Shown: one piece after another, positions 49,536 to 57,684 of the stretch
How positions within the stretch are numbered: the first letter of the stretch is position 1
Layout: the number at the start of each line of letters is the position of its first letter
Assembly: GCA_009784625.1 (NCBI GenBank)
Contig: WRBI01000002.1
Span: 1-64,000 of the forward strand
Direction of reading: 5' to 3'
From: Oscillospiraceae bacterium
GTDB lineage: Bacteria; Bacillota; Clostridia; Oscillospirales; Ruminococcaceae
Length of the DNA: 64,000 nt
Made by a program: the position numbers and the translations under genes
Notes under the pieces: generated by a model
The model's input: the letters and a program-made list of their open reading frames with translations, nothing else
What the model was told of the DNA's origin: nothing
The model's database searches: none

Positions 49536-50567
49536 GTGCGTTACACCGACGAGCAAAGCTTTCACAAAGCGGTCAAGGAAGGCGGGGGTCACCCTGTCTG
49601 TTTGCTGTACGGAAGTGAAGCTTACCTGATCGAAAAGTGGGCAAAAATCCTGATGGGCAAAGGCGAAGATTCAGTCTTCAACAGCCAGCGTCTGGACGGC
49701 CAGAACCCCGACATTAACGCACTTTCCGACGCGCTGGAGGCGATGCCGTTCTTTGCCGAAGAAAAACGGGTGCTGCTCGATGACCTGGACGCCTCTAAGC
49801 TGGCCGACGCGGATATGAAAGCTATAGCCGAAATTTTGGCCGACATCCCTCCCTCCAGCAAGCTGATCATCACGGCCAAGTCGGCGTCGTTCGGCGAGAG
49901 CGCGCCAGGCAAAAAGCTGATCAAGCTGGCCGAAGAACACGGCGCGGCCGCAAAGTTTACCATTCGCGGCCAGAGCGACCTTGTAAAATTTTTGCAGGCG
50001 GGCGCGAAAAAGCAGGGCTGTCAGCTTTCCGGTGACCTTGCTCGGTATCTGATCGAAATCTGCCCGGCCGACATGCTTCTGCTCGAAAACGAGCTGGGCA
50101 AAATTTGTGCCTACGCCGGGGAGGGCGAAATCTCCCGCGCCCACATTGACGGTGTGGTCATCCCAAAAACCGAGGCGCGCGCATTCGATTTACAGCGGCT
50201 GATCCTCGCCGGAAAGCCGGGCAAAGCGCTCGAGCTTCTGGGGAATTTGTTCTACCTGCGCGAAGACCCGATCGCCATCCTCGGTGCGCTTTCGATGAGT
50301 TTTTGCGACCTTTACCGCGCCCGCGCCGCCAAAGACGCGGGGCTGAGTGTGGCCGCCATGGCCAAGGAGTACGGCTACAAAAGCGACTACCGGGTCAAAA
50401 AAGCATTCGACAACGCGGGCAAGATCAGCGCCGCAAAAGCGAGAGACGCGGTCATCCTGCTTGAACAAAGCGACGCGGCCATGAAAAGCACCGGCGTCGA
50501 CAATAAAATTTACCTCGAACAGCTGACGGTCAAGCTGATCTCCCTTTGCGGGGAGGGCAGCCGATGA
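49536..50567 (+). CDS. holA: DNA polymerase III subunit delta
   Basis: 343 aa from GTG with AAGGAGCG upstream. The start CLLYGSEAYLIEKWAKIL and the middle LLENELGKICAYAG...FDLQRLILAGKPGKALELL are typical of HolA, the clamp-loader subunit that opens the sliding clamp. It is an AAA+-fold protein lacking the Walker residues. It follows comEC by 14 bases, a common pairing in Firmicutes, and overlaps the next gene by 4 bases. Confidence 0.93.
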   Translation: MRYTDEQSFHKAVKEGGGHPVCLLYGSEAYLIEKWAKILMGKGEDSVFNSQRLDGQNPDINALSDALEAMPFFAEEKRVLLDDLDASKLADADMKAIAEILADIPPSSKLIITAKSASFGESAPGKKLIKLAEEHGAAAKFTIRGQSDLVKFLQAGAKKQGCQLSGDLARYLIEICPADMLLLENELGKICAYAGEGEISRAHIDGVVIPKTEARAFDLQRLILAGKPGKALELLGNLFYLREDPIAILGALSMSFCDLYRARAAKDAGLSVAAMAKEYGYKSDYRVKKAFDNAGKISAAKARDAVILLEQSDAAMKSTGVDNKIYLEQLTVKLISLCGEGSR

Positions 50568-51175
50568 CTGAAAAGCCCACTCTCAACGCGCCGGTTATCG
50601 TTGAGGGCAAATACGACAAAATCAAGCTGGAATCACTGGTCGATGGGCTGATTATCCCCACCGACGGCTTTCGTGTCTTCAAAGATAAAAAGATGCGCGC
50701 GCTCATCCGAAAGCTGGCAGAAACCGGCCCGGTCGCCATCCTGACCGATTCGGACAAAGGCGGCTTTCTCATCCGCCGCCACTTAATCGGGATATTGCCG
50801 CCTGAAAAGATAGTCAATGTCTACATCCCCGATATGCCGGGCAAAGAAAAGCGCAAGCGCACGCCCTCAAAAGAGGGCAAACTGGGCGTGGAGGGGATCG
50901 AGTCCGTGCTGATTTTAAAAGCGTTGGAAGAAGCCGGCCTGCTCGGCGAAAACCCGGCCGGACAAACAGGCGCGATCACCAAAATGGATTTGTATGAAGC
51001 GGGACTGAGCGGCGGGACGGGCAGCCGCGCCCTGCGTGAAGCGCTGGCCGAAAGGCTGAACCTGCCCGCCCGAATTACCGCACCCGCTTTGCCTGCTCTG
51101 CTCAGCCGCCTGCTTACCCGCGAGGCGTTCTTCGCGCTCTGCGAAGAATTAAAGCAATTGTCAATGGACAATTGA
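50564..51175 (+). CDS. rnmV: Ribonuclease M5-like toprim protein
   Basis: 203 aa from ATG 50564 in an ATGA overlap with holA. The toprim domain shows APVIVEGKYDKIKLESL (catalytic Glu) and AILTDSDKGGFLIRRHL (D-x-D). The DUF4093 tail (TGSRALREALAERLNLP) is typical of RNase M5, which trims 5S rRNA precursors in Firmicutes. Its last residues QLSMDN and the stop are encoded by the family C repeat at 51154-51269, so the C-terminus was set by that repeat. Confidence 0.92.
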   Translation: MTEKPTLNAPVIVEGKYDKIKLESLVDGLIIPTDGFRVFKDKKMRALIRKLAETGPVAILTDSDKGGFLIRRHLIGILPPEKIVNVYIPDMPGKEKRKRTPSKEGKLGVEGIESVLILKALEEAGLLGENPAGQTGAITKMDLYEAGLSGGTGSRALREALAERLNLPARITAPALPALLSRLLTREAFFALCEELKQLSMDN

Positions 51176-51269
51176 CAGTGGACAATTATGGAGTCGCTTC
51201 GCGACGTTATATTAAACTCATCGCGAAGCGATACATTCACTGTCAACTGTCCATTGTCAACTGTCAACT
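51154..51269. repeat. Hairpin repeat, family C, copy 3 (full)
   Basis: Left units CAATTGTCAATGGACAATTG; a perfect 11-bp stem TCGCTTCGCGA/TCGCGAAGCGA (51194-51204 with 51221-51231) with a 16-base loop; right units GTCAACTGTCCATTGTCAAC. The stem sequence differs from the copy at 46738 at both sides of pairs, so pairing is kept. It supplies the stop of rnmV. Confidence 0.82.
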
Positions 51270-51279
51270 ATAAAAGAGG

Positions 51280-52617
51280 GTGGTGACCGCTATCGCGAGC
51301 CTTTCGTTTATATATCTGGCGCTGCCCCTGGGAATGGCGGTCTATTTGCTTTGCCCCGCGCGCTGGCGGCCGGCGGCAGTCCTCAGTCTTTCGCTTTTTT
51401 ACTTGATGATTACACATCCGCTCTTTTTGCTTTATATGGCCGGGGTGGCCGCGCTCGATTGGATCGCACTGCTCATCATGGGAAAATACGACGACAATCC
51501 GTTTATTCGTGGGTTATGTCTGGCCTTTTCGCTTTTTAAAAACTTGGGGTGTATTTTCCTTTTCGGCGGGGTACTGGCTGTGAATCAGACCAGTTTTACA
51601 ACGATGCTCGGGCTATACGTGATTACATTGTCGGCTTTGAGCTGTGTGCTGGAAGTTTACCGGCGCACAATCCCCGACCCGGGCAGCCCGGTTCATTTTG
51701 CACTGTACTGCTTTTATTTTCCGCGTTTGGCGGCGGGGCCGCTGATCCCTTACCGGGATTTCGCCCGCCAGCTTGAATCGCCGGAAACAACTCCCGGCGA
51801 CATTGGCGGTGGGCTGCTCAGCTTGATCGGGGGGGCGATCAAGCTTCGAATTTTGGGTGAGGGGCTGCTGATCCTCTACACGGATTTGCGCGGTGTATCG
51901 CCAAGTGACGAGTCGGTAATCGGGCTTTGGGTGATGGTGGCCGCCCTTGGGCTGAGCGTTTACTTTCACTTTTCCGGGGTAACCGACATGGCCCGCGGGG
52001 CCGGGCGGATGATGGGGATAACATTGCCCGAAAACTTTCGCCACCCATTTGAATCCACCAGCATCACCGACTTTTTCGGGCGCTTTAACGCATCCCTCAC
52101 CGACTATGTCATCCACGTGTTCGGGCCGAGGTTCGCGGCACTTTCCAGGCCGTTGGCGGGCGCGTCCGGCCTGATGGTCATCGCGCTCGCCGGTGGGCTT
52201 TGGTTCGGTTTTTCGTTTGGCCGCATCGCGTGGGGGATTTTCTTAGGCCTCTTTCTGGTGATGGAGCGCTATCTTTACCCCGCGTTTGTGCGCGCGAGCC
52301 ACAAGTTGTTGGCTTTGGTTTATACCCAAGTGATTGTGCTGGTCAGTTTTGTTCTCTTTGACGCGCGGGATTTTGACCAGCTGGCCGGCCTTGCGCGCGG
52401 GTTGTTCGGCATGGGCAATCTTCCTCTTGACAGCGAGCGGCTGATCTACCTGCTCTCGTCCAACCGGCTGTTGCTTGTGGCCGGCGTTTTGTTTGCGACA
52501 AGTACTGCCGGCCGGTTGTTTGCCCTTTTGCGGGAACGGTCACTTATCGGTTACCGGATAGCCGGCGGGCTTTCCGGCATTTTGCTGCTTATCCTGCTAA
52601 CCGCTTTTGCGATCTGA
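51280..52617 (+). CDS. MBOAT-family membrane protein lacking catalytic histidines
   Basis: 445 aa from GTG 51280 (GTG 51283 also possible) with about ten hydrophobic helices. It has the frame of AlgI/DltB-type O-acyltransferases: FYFPRLAAGPLIPYRDF (about 143-160), YFHFSGVTDMARGAGRMMG, and ENFRHPFESTSITDFFGRF. In active members the later motif W-R-R-W-H is followed by W-H-G with the catalytic His. Here they read F-G-R268-F-N270 and W308-F309-G310, so both conserved His positions are changed. The partner DHHW-family gene follows after 22 bases. It is a probable pseudoenzyme or altered transporter. Confidence 0.88.
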   Translation: MVTAIASLSFIYLALPLGMAVYLLCPARWRPAAVLSLSLFYLMITHPLFLLYMAGVAALDWIALLIMGKYDDNPFIRGLCLAFSLFKNLGCIFLFGGVLAVNQTSFTTMLGLYVITLSALSCVLEVYRRTIPDPGSPVHFALYCFYFPRLAAGPLIPYRDFARQLESPETTPGDIGGGLLSLIGGAIKLRILGEGLLILYTDLRGVSPSDESVIGLWVMVAALGLSVYFHFSGVTDMARGAGRMMGITLPENFRHPFESTSITDFFGRFNASLTDYVIHVFGPRFAALSRPLAGASGLMVIALAGGLWFGFSFGRIAWGIFLGLFLVMERYLYPAFVRASHKLLALVYTQVIVLVSFVLFDARDFDQLAGLARGLFGMGNLPLDSERLIYLLSSNRLLLVAGVLFATSTAGRLFALLRERSLIGYRIAGGLSGILLLILLTAFAI

Positions 52618-52639
52618 CGGGACTTGGAGGTGATTTTCC

Positions 52640-53800
52640 GTGAAGCGACGCGTCTGCGTCATGATGGCCGTAATCTTTATGCTGGTGCCCGCCATTGTTT
52701 TGGGGGTTGGCGAGCCGGGCGGGTATCTGCCGGCCGCGCCGATCTTAAGCGGTGAACTGTTGGGAGAAGTGGACGCGTACATCGCCGCGAACTTTCCGGG
52801 CAGGGAAACCCTGGCCGGTTGGAGCCTGGCCATTCGGGTGCTGGGCGGCCAGCGGGAATACAATCAAATTTTTATCTTTGGCGAAGAGCTCATCCCGGTA
52901 CTCGACCCGCCGCTTGACTATCAGGTCCGGGACAATACCGCCGCCATCTTGCAGTTCGCCGACCGGGCGGGGGTGCCGGTCTACGCGATGATTATCCCAA
53001 CTGTCAGTGCCATCCGGCGGCAGAGCCTGCCCCCTTTTGTGCTGGCGCAAAGCATCGACCAAAGTCAGTTTATCGATGATATTTACGCCGAGCTTTTGGG
53101 GGCTGTCACCACCATTGACGCCTACAACGCCCTTTACGGCGCGCGTGACCAGTATATTTTTTACCGGACAGAGAACAACCTGACCGCGCTGGGCGGGTTC
53201 CACCTTTACAGCGCGATGGGGGGCGGCCGGATGTTGGGCACCACCCAGCCCAGCCTGCAAAACTACGACATCTCTTTTGTTAAGTATGACTATCTGGGGG
53301 ACCTTTACCGGCGCTCACCCTTTCAAAACGCGCGGGCGGATATCCTTTCGGTCTTTCGGTACCGGGCGGCCCCGCGGGAGTATACGGTAACCGTTCGGCG
53401 GGGCGGGGCGCTTAGAACCTACCATACCCTCTTTCCGCTTCATCTGCTCGATCTTTCCGGTGAGCGGGCGATGGATGTCTATCTCGGAGGGCTGGGCGCG
53501 GTTACAAATATCACAACCTCCGCGCCCTACTCAAACAGCCTGCTTGTGCTGGGAGATCACACCGCGCTGGCGTTCGTTCCGTTCTTGGCCAACCACTATA
53601 CACAAATCACACTGGTAGACCTCTCCCAGACCGGCCGGGATGATCACCTGGTTATTCAAGAGTCAATCAGGCAGGGCGAGTTCGCCCAAGTTTTGTTCGC
53701 TTTCAGCATCGAAACTTATATGCATCGGCCTTACCCGGCCTGGTCTCATGGTCTCTTGCCCGAGTGGCGCGAATATGATTATGAACATGAAGAGTTTTGA
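52640..53800 (+). CDS. DHHW/AlgX-like exported protein lacking the DHHW motif
   Basis: 386 aa; GGAGGTG before the GTG start. A signal peptide or anchor lies at 4-23. The fold pattern is that of DHHW-family (SGNH-like) partners of MBOAT acyltransferases: YIAANFPGRETLAGW, FIFGEELIP, then the DHHW site. Here that site reads Y-R-T-E178-N179-N180-L181, so all four signature residues are replaced. The later D-S-(F/Y) nucleophile position reads D306-H307-T. The neighbouring MBOAT has also lost its histidines, which suggests joint loss of acyl transfer. Confidence 0.85.
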   Translation: MKRRVCVMMAVIFMLVPAIVLGVGEPGGYLPAAPILSGELLGEVDAYIAANFPGRETLAGWSLAIRVLGGQREYNQIFIFGEELIPVLDPPLDYQVRDNTAAILQFADRAGVPVYAMIIPTVSAIRRQSLPPFVLAQSIDQSQFIDDIYAELLGAVTTIDAYNALYGARDQYIFYRTENNLTALGGFHLYSAMGGGRMLGTTQPSLQNYDISFVKYDYLGDLYRRSPFQNARADILSVFRYRAAPREYTVTVRRGGALRTYHTLFPLHLLDLSGERAMDVYLGGLGAVTNITTSAPYSNSLLVLGDHTALAFVPFLANHYTQITLVDLSQTGRDDHLVIQESIRQGEFAQVLFAFSIETYMHRPYPAWSHGLLPEWREYDYEHEEF

Positions 53801-53815
53801 TATTTGGGCGGCCAC

Positions 53816-53844
53816 TTGCAAAAGCTAGTGATATCGTGTAAAAT
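53816..53844 (+). promoter_or_regulatory. Promoter of the ABC-exporter operon
   Basis: TTGCAA (53816-53821), 17 bases, TAAAAT (53839-53844), about 28 bases before the start codon. Confidence 0.7.
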
Positions 53845-53871
53845 ATTGTGGTTGCGCAGGAGGGTCGCTGT

Positions 53872-54582
53872 ATGCTCAAGGTAGAGTCGATCGGCAAGAG
53901 CTACGGGTCGGCCAAAATCCTGACCGATCTGAGTTTTGAAGTACAGCCCGGGCAGATTGCGGCCATTGTGGGAAAAAACGGCTGCGGAAAATCTACCCTG
54001 CTCTCCATCATCGCGGGGCTTCTGCGCCCGGACAGCGGCCGGGTGCTTTTGGGCGGTGAGGACCTTTCGGCCAAGCCCCGCCTGCGGGCTAAAGTTGGCT
54101 ATGTCGCACAGGGGGATTGTCTGTTCGAAGAGCTCAGTGTGGGCGAGAACCTGCGCTTTTGGGCTTCGGCTTCCGGGCTGCCGGGCGGTGAGGCCGCCAA
54201 TAATCCATTTGTCAAACTGCTTGAGCTGGGCGGCTTTTGGAAAAAGCGGGTGCGGGACCTAAGCGGCGGTATGCGCCGGCGTGTGGCCATCTGCGCCGCG
54301 CTGCTGAGTGACCCGGCCTACATCCTGCTGGATGAGCCGTTCTCGGGGCTTGATTTAATCTACCGCCAGGAGCTGACCGCCTTTCTGCTCGAAATGAAAG
54401 GAATGGGCAAGACACTGCTCTTCACCACTCACAGCCCGGAAGAGCTGACCGCGCTGAGTGATACCGCTTTGCTGCTATCCGGCGGGCAAATCACACACAC
54501 CGAAGACACCCATAGGTTAAGCGATATCCACGCCGATTTGCAATCGGTGTTTCTATCATATTTGAAGGGAGAACATAACTAG
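53872..54582 (+). CDS. ABC transporter ATP-binding protein
   Basis: 236 aa from ATG 53872 (AGGAGGG 8 bases upstream). Walker A is GKNGCGKSTLL, the Q-loop VGYVAQGDC, the signature LSGGMRRRV, Walker B ILLDEPFSGLD, and the H-loop FTTHSPEE. The closest kinds are CcmA/DrrA-type ATPases that drive ABC-2 exporters. Two ABC-2 permeases lie downstream in the same run, so it powers that exporter. Confidence 0.95.
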   Translation: MLKVESIGKSYGSAKILTDLSFEVQPGQIAAIVGKNGCGKSTLLSIIAGLLRPDSGRVLLGGEDLSAKPRLRAKVGYVAQGDCLFEELSVGENLRFWASASGLPGGEAANNPFVKLLELGGFWKKRVRDLSGGMRRRVAICAALLSDPAYILLDEPFSGLDLIYRQELTAFLLEMKGMGKTLLFTTHSPEELTALSDTALLLSGGQITHTEDTHRLSDIHADLQSVFLSYLKGEHN

Positions 54583-54583
54583 A

Positions 54584-56395
54584 ATGAGCGACCAAGAAAG
54601 AGAACAGGGCCTGCCCGCAGGCGAAGAGAACGAGGGCAAAATCCCGGAGCAGACCGAGTCCGGGGAACCCGGAGCCACACCACCGCCTGTGGATGAGGCT
54701 CAGCCGGCGGAGCAGGCAAGTGAGGCCGCTGAACAGACCACGCCGGAAGTTTTAGCGGCAGAGCAGACAGACGAACCTGCTGAACAACCGGCATCCACAC
54801 CGCCGGAGAACGCACCGGCCGGGAATTCGCCGCCGCCTCAAAAGAGCAAAACGCCGATCATTATTGCGGCGGCCGCTGCCCTTATCGTGGTTGTGGTTGC
54901 GGTATTTATGTTCAGCGGTGACCGCACATCCCCGGGCGAGATCGGCGGGGTATCCCGCGCAGGCGACCCTGAACGTTACCTTGCGCTGGCCATGGAGCTT
55001 TCCGGCCTGGATGCACAGGGCAGTTACGCGCAGTCCATGCTCGAGTTCTCGCCCTTTGACCTTGATCGCTTCGGGGGCGGCCCTGTCGAGCACCGGTTCG
55101 CGCTGCGCATAGACGAGCTTTACGACGCGTGGGGCCCCAGCGAGCTTATGGGCGCGCACGGCGAGCTTCGCCTTGGCATTAATGAGGGTATGGGAAGCGC
55201 CCTGCTCGGACTGGACGTCGGAATGGGTGGCTTTGCGTTTAACAACAACCAGATTTACCTTTCGTCCGACCTGGTTGCGCTGAGCGTCCCCGACCTTTAT
55301 ACCCGCCACGAATTTGTTTCATTTAACCCGCAAACGGTTCTGCGCGACCTTGCCGGCTCTGAAATCGGCGAGATGCTTGGGATTACGCAGGCCGACCTTG
55401 CCGAAGTTGAGGCGATTATGCCGATCATCACTTCGCTGGGCGAACTGTTCAACCTGAGCGCAATGGAATCGTTCATGGACGAGTACTACCAGATGATCTT
55501 CGAGATGTCCGATAAGTTGATGACCGGCGACTTTTTGGACGAAGGGGATGTCGAAATCACGGTAGACGGGCGGACATTCACTGCCGCTAAGCTGGGCTAC
55601 CACATTCCCGAAGATGTGATGGCGGAATTTATGTCCGAGTTCATGGAAATGTATATCAATCTGATGCGGGATTATATGGGCGGCTTTATCGAACTGGTTG
55701 CGGAGATGGATCCGTGGCTGACCGCCGACATGATCTGGGATGAAATGTTCGGCGCAATGGACGCCATCCGTTTCCCGGGCGGGATCACACATTTTGCATA
55801 CGTCGATCTTGAAACCAACCTGGTTCGGCGGATGGATATCCCGAATATGACGATATTTGTTGACGATGGCTGGGGCGGCGAGACAGTCGAGATGGACATG
55901 ATCATCGAGATGCGCGGCGAGCGCCGGGTATACGATGAGATTCACTATCTGATTGTCATGAGCGACGGGTACGATGAATTTGACTTCGAGATCCTCATGC
56001 AGACACCTCCCGGCGGGCCCTACCTGTTCACTATGGAAATGGATATGGGCGCGGACGGCAGAGGCAGCTTCGACATGGGCTTTGACCCAAGCGCGGGTGA
56101 AGACAACATCTGGTTAAACTTCACTTTTGCCGACGACTGGTCGGATGGCGAATTTGGGCTGGTTGGAACCGTGGTGGATGAGAGCGATTCGTTCACGATC
56201 GAAAACGGCCGGATGACCATGAGCGAGGGCGGCAACCGTGTCTTTGCGATCGGGTTCGAGTACGGCCTGCGCAGTGTGAGTGCCGAGGACGTACAGATCG
56301 ACCGCGACGCGGCGGTGAGCATTTTTGACCTGGATCTCGGTCAGCTGCAACAAGACCTGATGGCCGCCATCATGCGGATGGCTATGATGATGTAA
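54584..56395 (+). CDS. Membrane-anchored acidic extracellular protein (603 aa)
   Basis: ATG 54584 is one base after the ATPase stop. Residues 1-88 are a Glu/Pro/Ala-rich disordered cytoplasmic part. One transmembrane helix (about 91-110) follows, and the remaining 490 residues are outside. The outer part is strongly acidic and Met-rich, with alternating strands (FPGGITHFAYVDLETNLVRR, then VEMDMIIEMRGERRVYDEI) that suggest a LolA/LppX-like lipid-binding fold. I do not recognise the family with certainty. Its place between the ATPase and the permeases suggests a helper or cargo acceptor of the exporter. Confidence 0.75.
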   Translation: MSDQEREQGLPAGEENEGKIPEQTESGEPGATPPPVDEAQPAEQASEAAEQTTPEVLAAEQTDEPAEQPASTPPENAPAGNSPPPQKSKTPIIIAAAAALIVVVVAVFMFSGDRTSPGEIGGVSRAGDPERYLALAMELSGLDAQGSYAQSMLEFSPFDLDRFGGGPVEHRFALRIDELYDAWGPSELMGAHGELRLGINEGMGSALLGLDVGMGGFAFNNNQIYLSSDLVALSVPDLYTRHEFVSFNPQTVLRDLAGSEIGEMLGITQADLAEVEAIMPIITSLGELFNLSAMESFMDEYYQMIFEMSDKLMTGDFLDEGDVEITVDGRTFTAAKLGYHIPEDVMAEFMSEFMEMYINLMRDYMGGFIELVAEMDPWLTADMIWDEMFGAMDAIRFPGGITHFAYVDLETNLVRRMDIPNMTIFVDDGWGGETVEMDMIIEMRGERRVYDEIHYLIVMSDGYDEFDFEILMQTPPGGPYLFTMEMDMGADGRGSFDMGFDPSAGEDNIWLNFTFADDWSDGEFGLVGTVVDESDSFTIENGRMTMSEGGNRVFAIGFEYGLRSVSAEDVQIDRDAAVSIFDLDLGQLQQDLMAAIMRMAMMM

Positions 56396-56426
56396 CACGC
56401 GCCGGACACAAGATAAGACAACAAGG

Positions 56427-56454
56427 GGGAAAGCGAGGGTCGCTTTCCCTTTCT
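56427..56454 (+). terminator. Intra-operon terminator/attenuator
   Basis: A GGGAAAGCG/CGCTTTCCC stem with a 5-base loop followed by TTTCTT lies between the 603-aa gene and the permease genes, so transcription of the permeases may be lowered. Confidence 0.7.
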
Positions 56455-56472
56455 TGTACGAAAGGCATTGAT

Positions 56473-57684
56473 ATGGGAATCCTTCGGCTCAGCCTTGCCC
56501 TGACCCGGGTCTGCCTCAAGCGGATTGTGGTATTTGTCTGCCTGACCGCCCTGCTGTCCGTTATAGCGGGGCTGTTGGGCAGCTTTTTGCTGTACGGCGA
56601 GGGCGCGGTCCCGCCGATTGGGGTGGCGCTGGTGGATGAGGACAACTCGTTTGAATCCCGTATGCTGACCGGTTATCTGACCGACATGGGGCAGGAGCGC
56701 AGGCTGATCGACTTTTTTGAAGCCGACCGGGCAGGCGGACAAGCCCTGCTCGAACGCGGCCAGGTCAGCGCGGTGATTCTCATCCCACAGGAGTTTATGG
56801 CCGGGGTGATGGACGGGCGCAATCAGCCGTTCACCGTCACGCTGGACAGCGCCTCACCCATGAGGGCCGCGTTTATCCGCACTTTTGTCGGGGTGTACGC
56901 AGACATGCTGCGCACCGGCCAACAAGGGGTCTACACAGCGCTCGACGCGGCAAGGCAGTACGGGGACGAACGGGCGACGCAGGAAATGTTCCGCCTTTCG
57001 AATATGCGGTTTCTCACAGCCATGTTAAACCGCGGGAGTATGATGGAAACCGAGACGGTGACCGCCACCGGTGCGGTGAGCGCGGCCGATCACTACACGG
57101 CGTCCGCTTTTGTATTCTTGATGCTGCTCGGCGCTTCTCTTTTTCTGGATGTTTGGGGGAAAGCGTGCGGCCGGCCGATTGTTCTGCGCTTGAGTGCTTT
57201 GGGCGCTTGGCCGGTCAAGTCAGGGCTTGGTTATCTGGCCGGTGCGATGCTGCCTTTTGGCGCGGCCTGTCTGCTGCTGTTTTTGATCTCGGCGGCCGCC
57301 AACCTTGTCTTTGACTTGGGGCTTGGGTTCTCGGTTCCGCTGCTGGCCGGACTTTTGATGACTGTGCTTGTCTGCGGCGGGTTTATGCTGGCTAGCGCCT
57401 GGCTTTTTGGTGAGGGGCCGGGCGGCGGTATCTTTGTCTTTTTGTACGGGCTGGCCGGATTATTCCTGTCGGGCGGCGTTCTGCCGCCGGCATATCTGGC
57501 CCCGGCCGCGCTCGCGCTCGGGCGGCTGACTCCACATTATCATCTGAGCGGCCTGCTCTCCCACGGGTTGAGCGGTCAGATGAACTTGACCGCACTCGCC
57601 GGATCGGCGGCTTTTGCCGGAATTTTTTCGCTGGCTATGCTATCCGGGATGACAGCGCGCGCAAAGGCAGGTGGCCGGCTATGA
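56473..57684 (+). CDS. ABC-2 type permease (subunit 1)
   Basis: 403 aa. A first helix (about 17-42) is followed by a large extracellular loop (about 45-210, IGVALVDEDNSFESRML), then five helices at about 215-395, the ABC-2 layout of LinQ/YhgE-type exporters. It overlaps the second permease by 4 bases (ATGA). The start ATG 56473 has only a weak ribosome site. The substrate is unknown. Confidence 0.88.
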   Translation: MGILRLSLALTRVCLKRIVVFVCLTALLSVIAGLLGSFLLYGEGAVPPIGVALVDEDNSFESRMLTGYLTDMGQERRLIDFFEADRAGGQALLERGQVSAVILIPQEFMAGVMDGRNQPFTVTLDSASPMRAAFIRTFVGVYADMLRTGQQGVYTALDAARQYGDERATQEMFRLSNMRFLTAMLNRGSMMETETVTATGAVSAADHYTASAFVFLMLLGASLFLDVWGKACGRPIVLRLSALGAWPVKSGLGYLAGAMLPFGAACLLLFLISAAANLVFDLGLGFSVPLLAGLLMTVLVCGGFMLASAWLFGEGPGGGIFVFLYGLAGLFLSGGVLPPAYLAPAALALGRLTPHYHLSGLLSHGLSGQMNLTALAGSAAFAGIFSLAMLSGMTARAKAGGRL

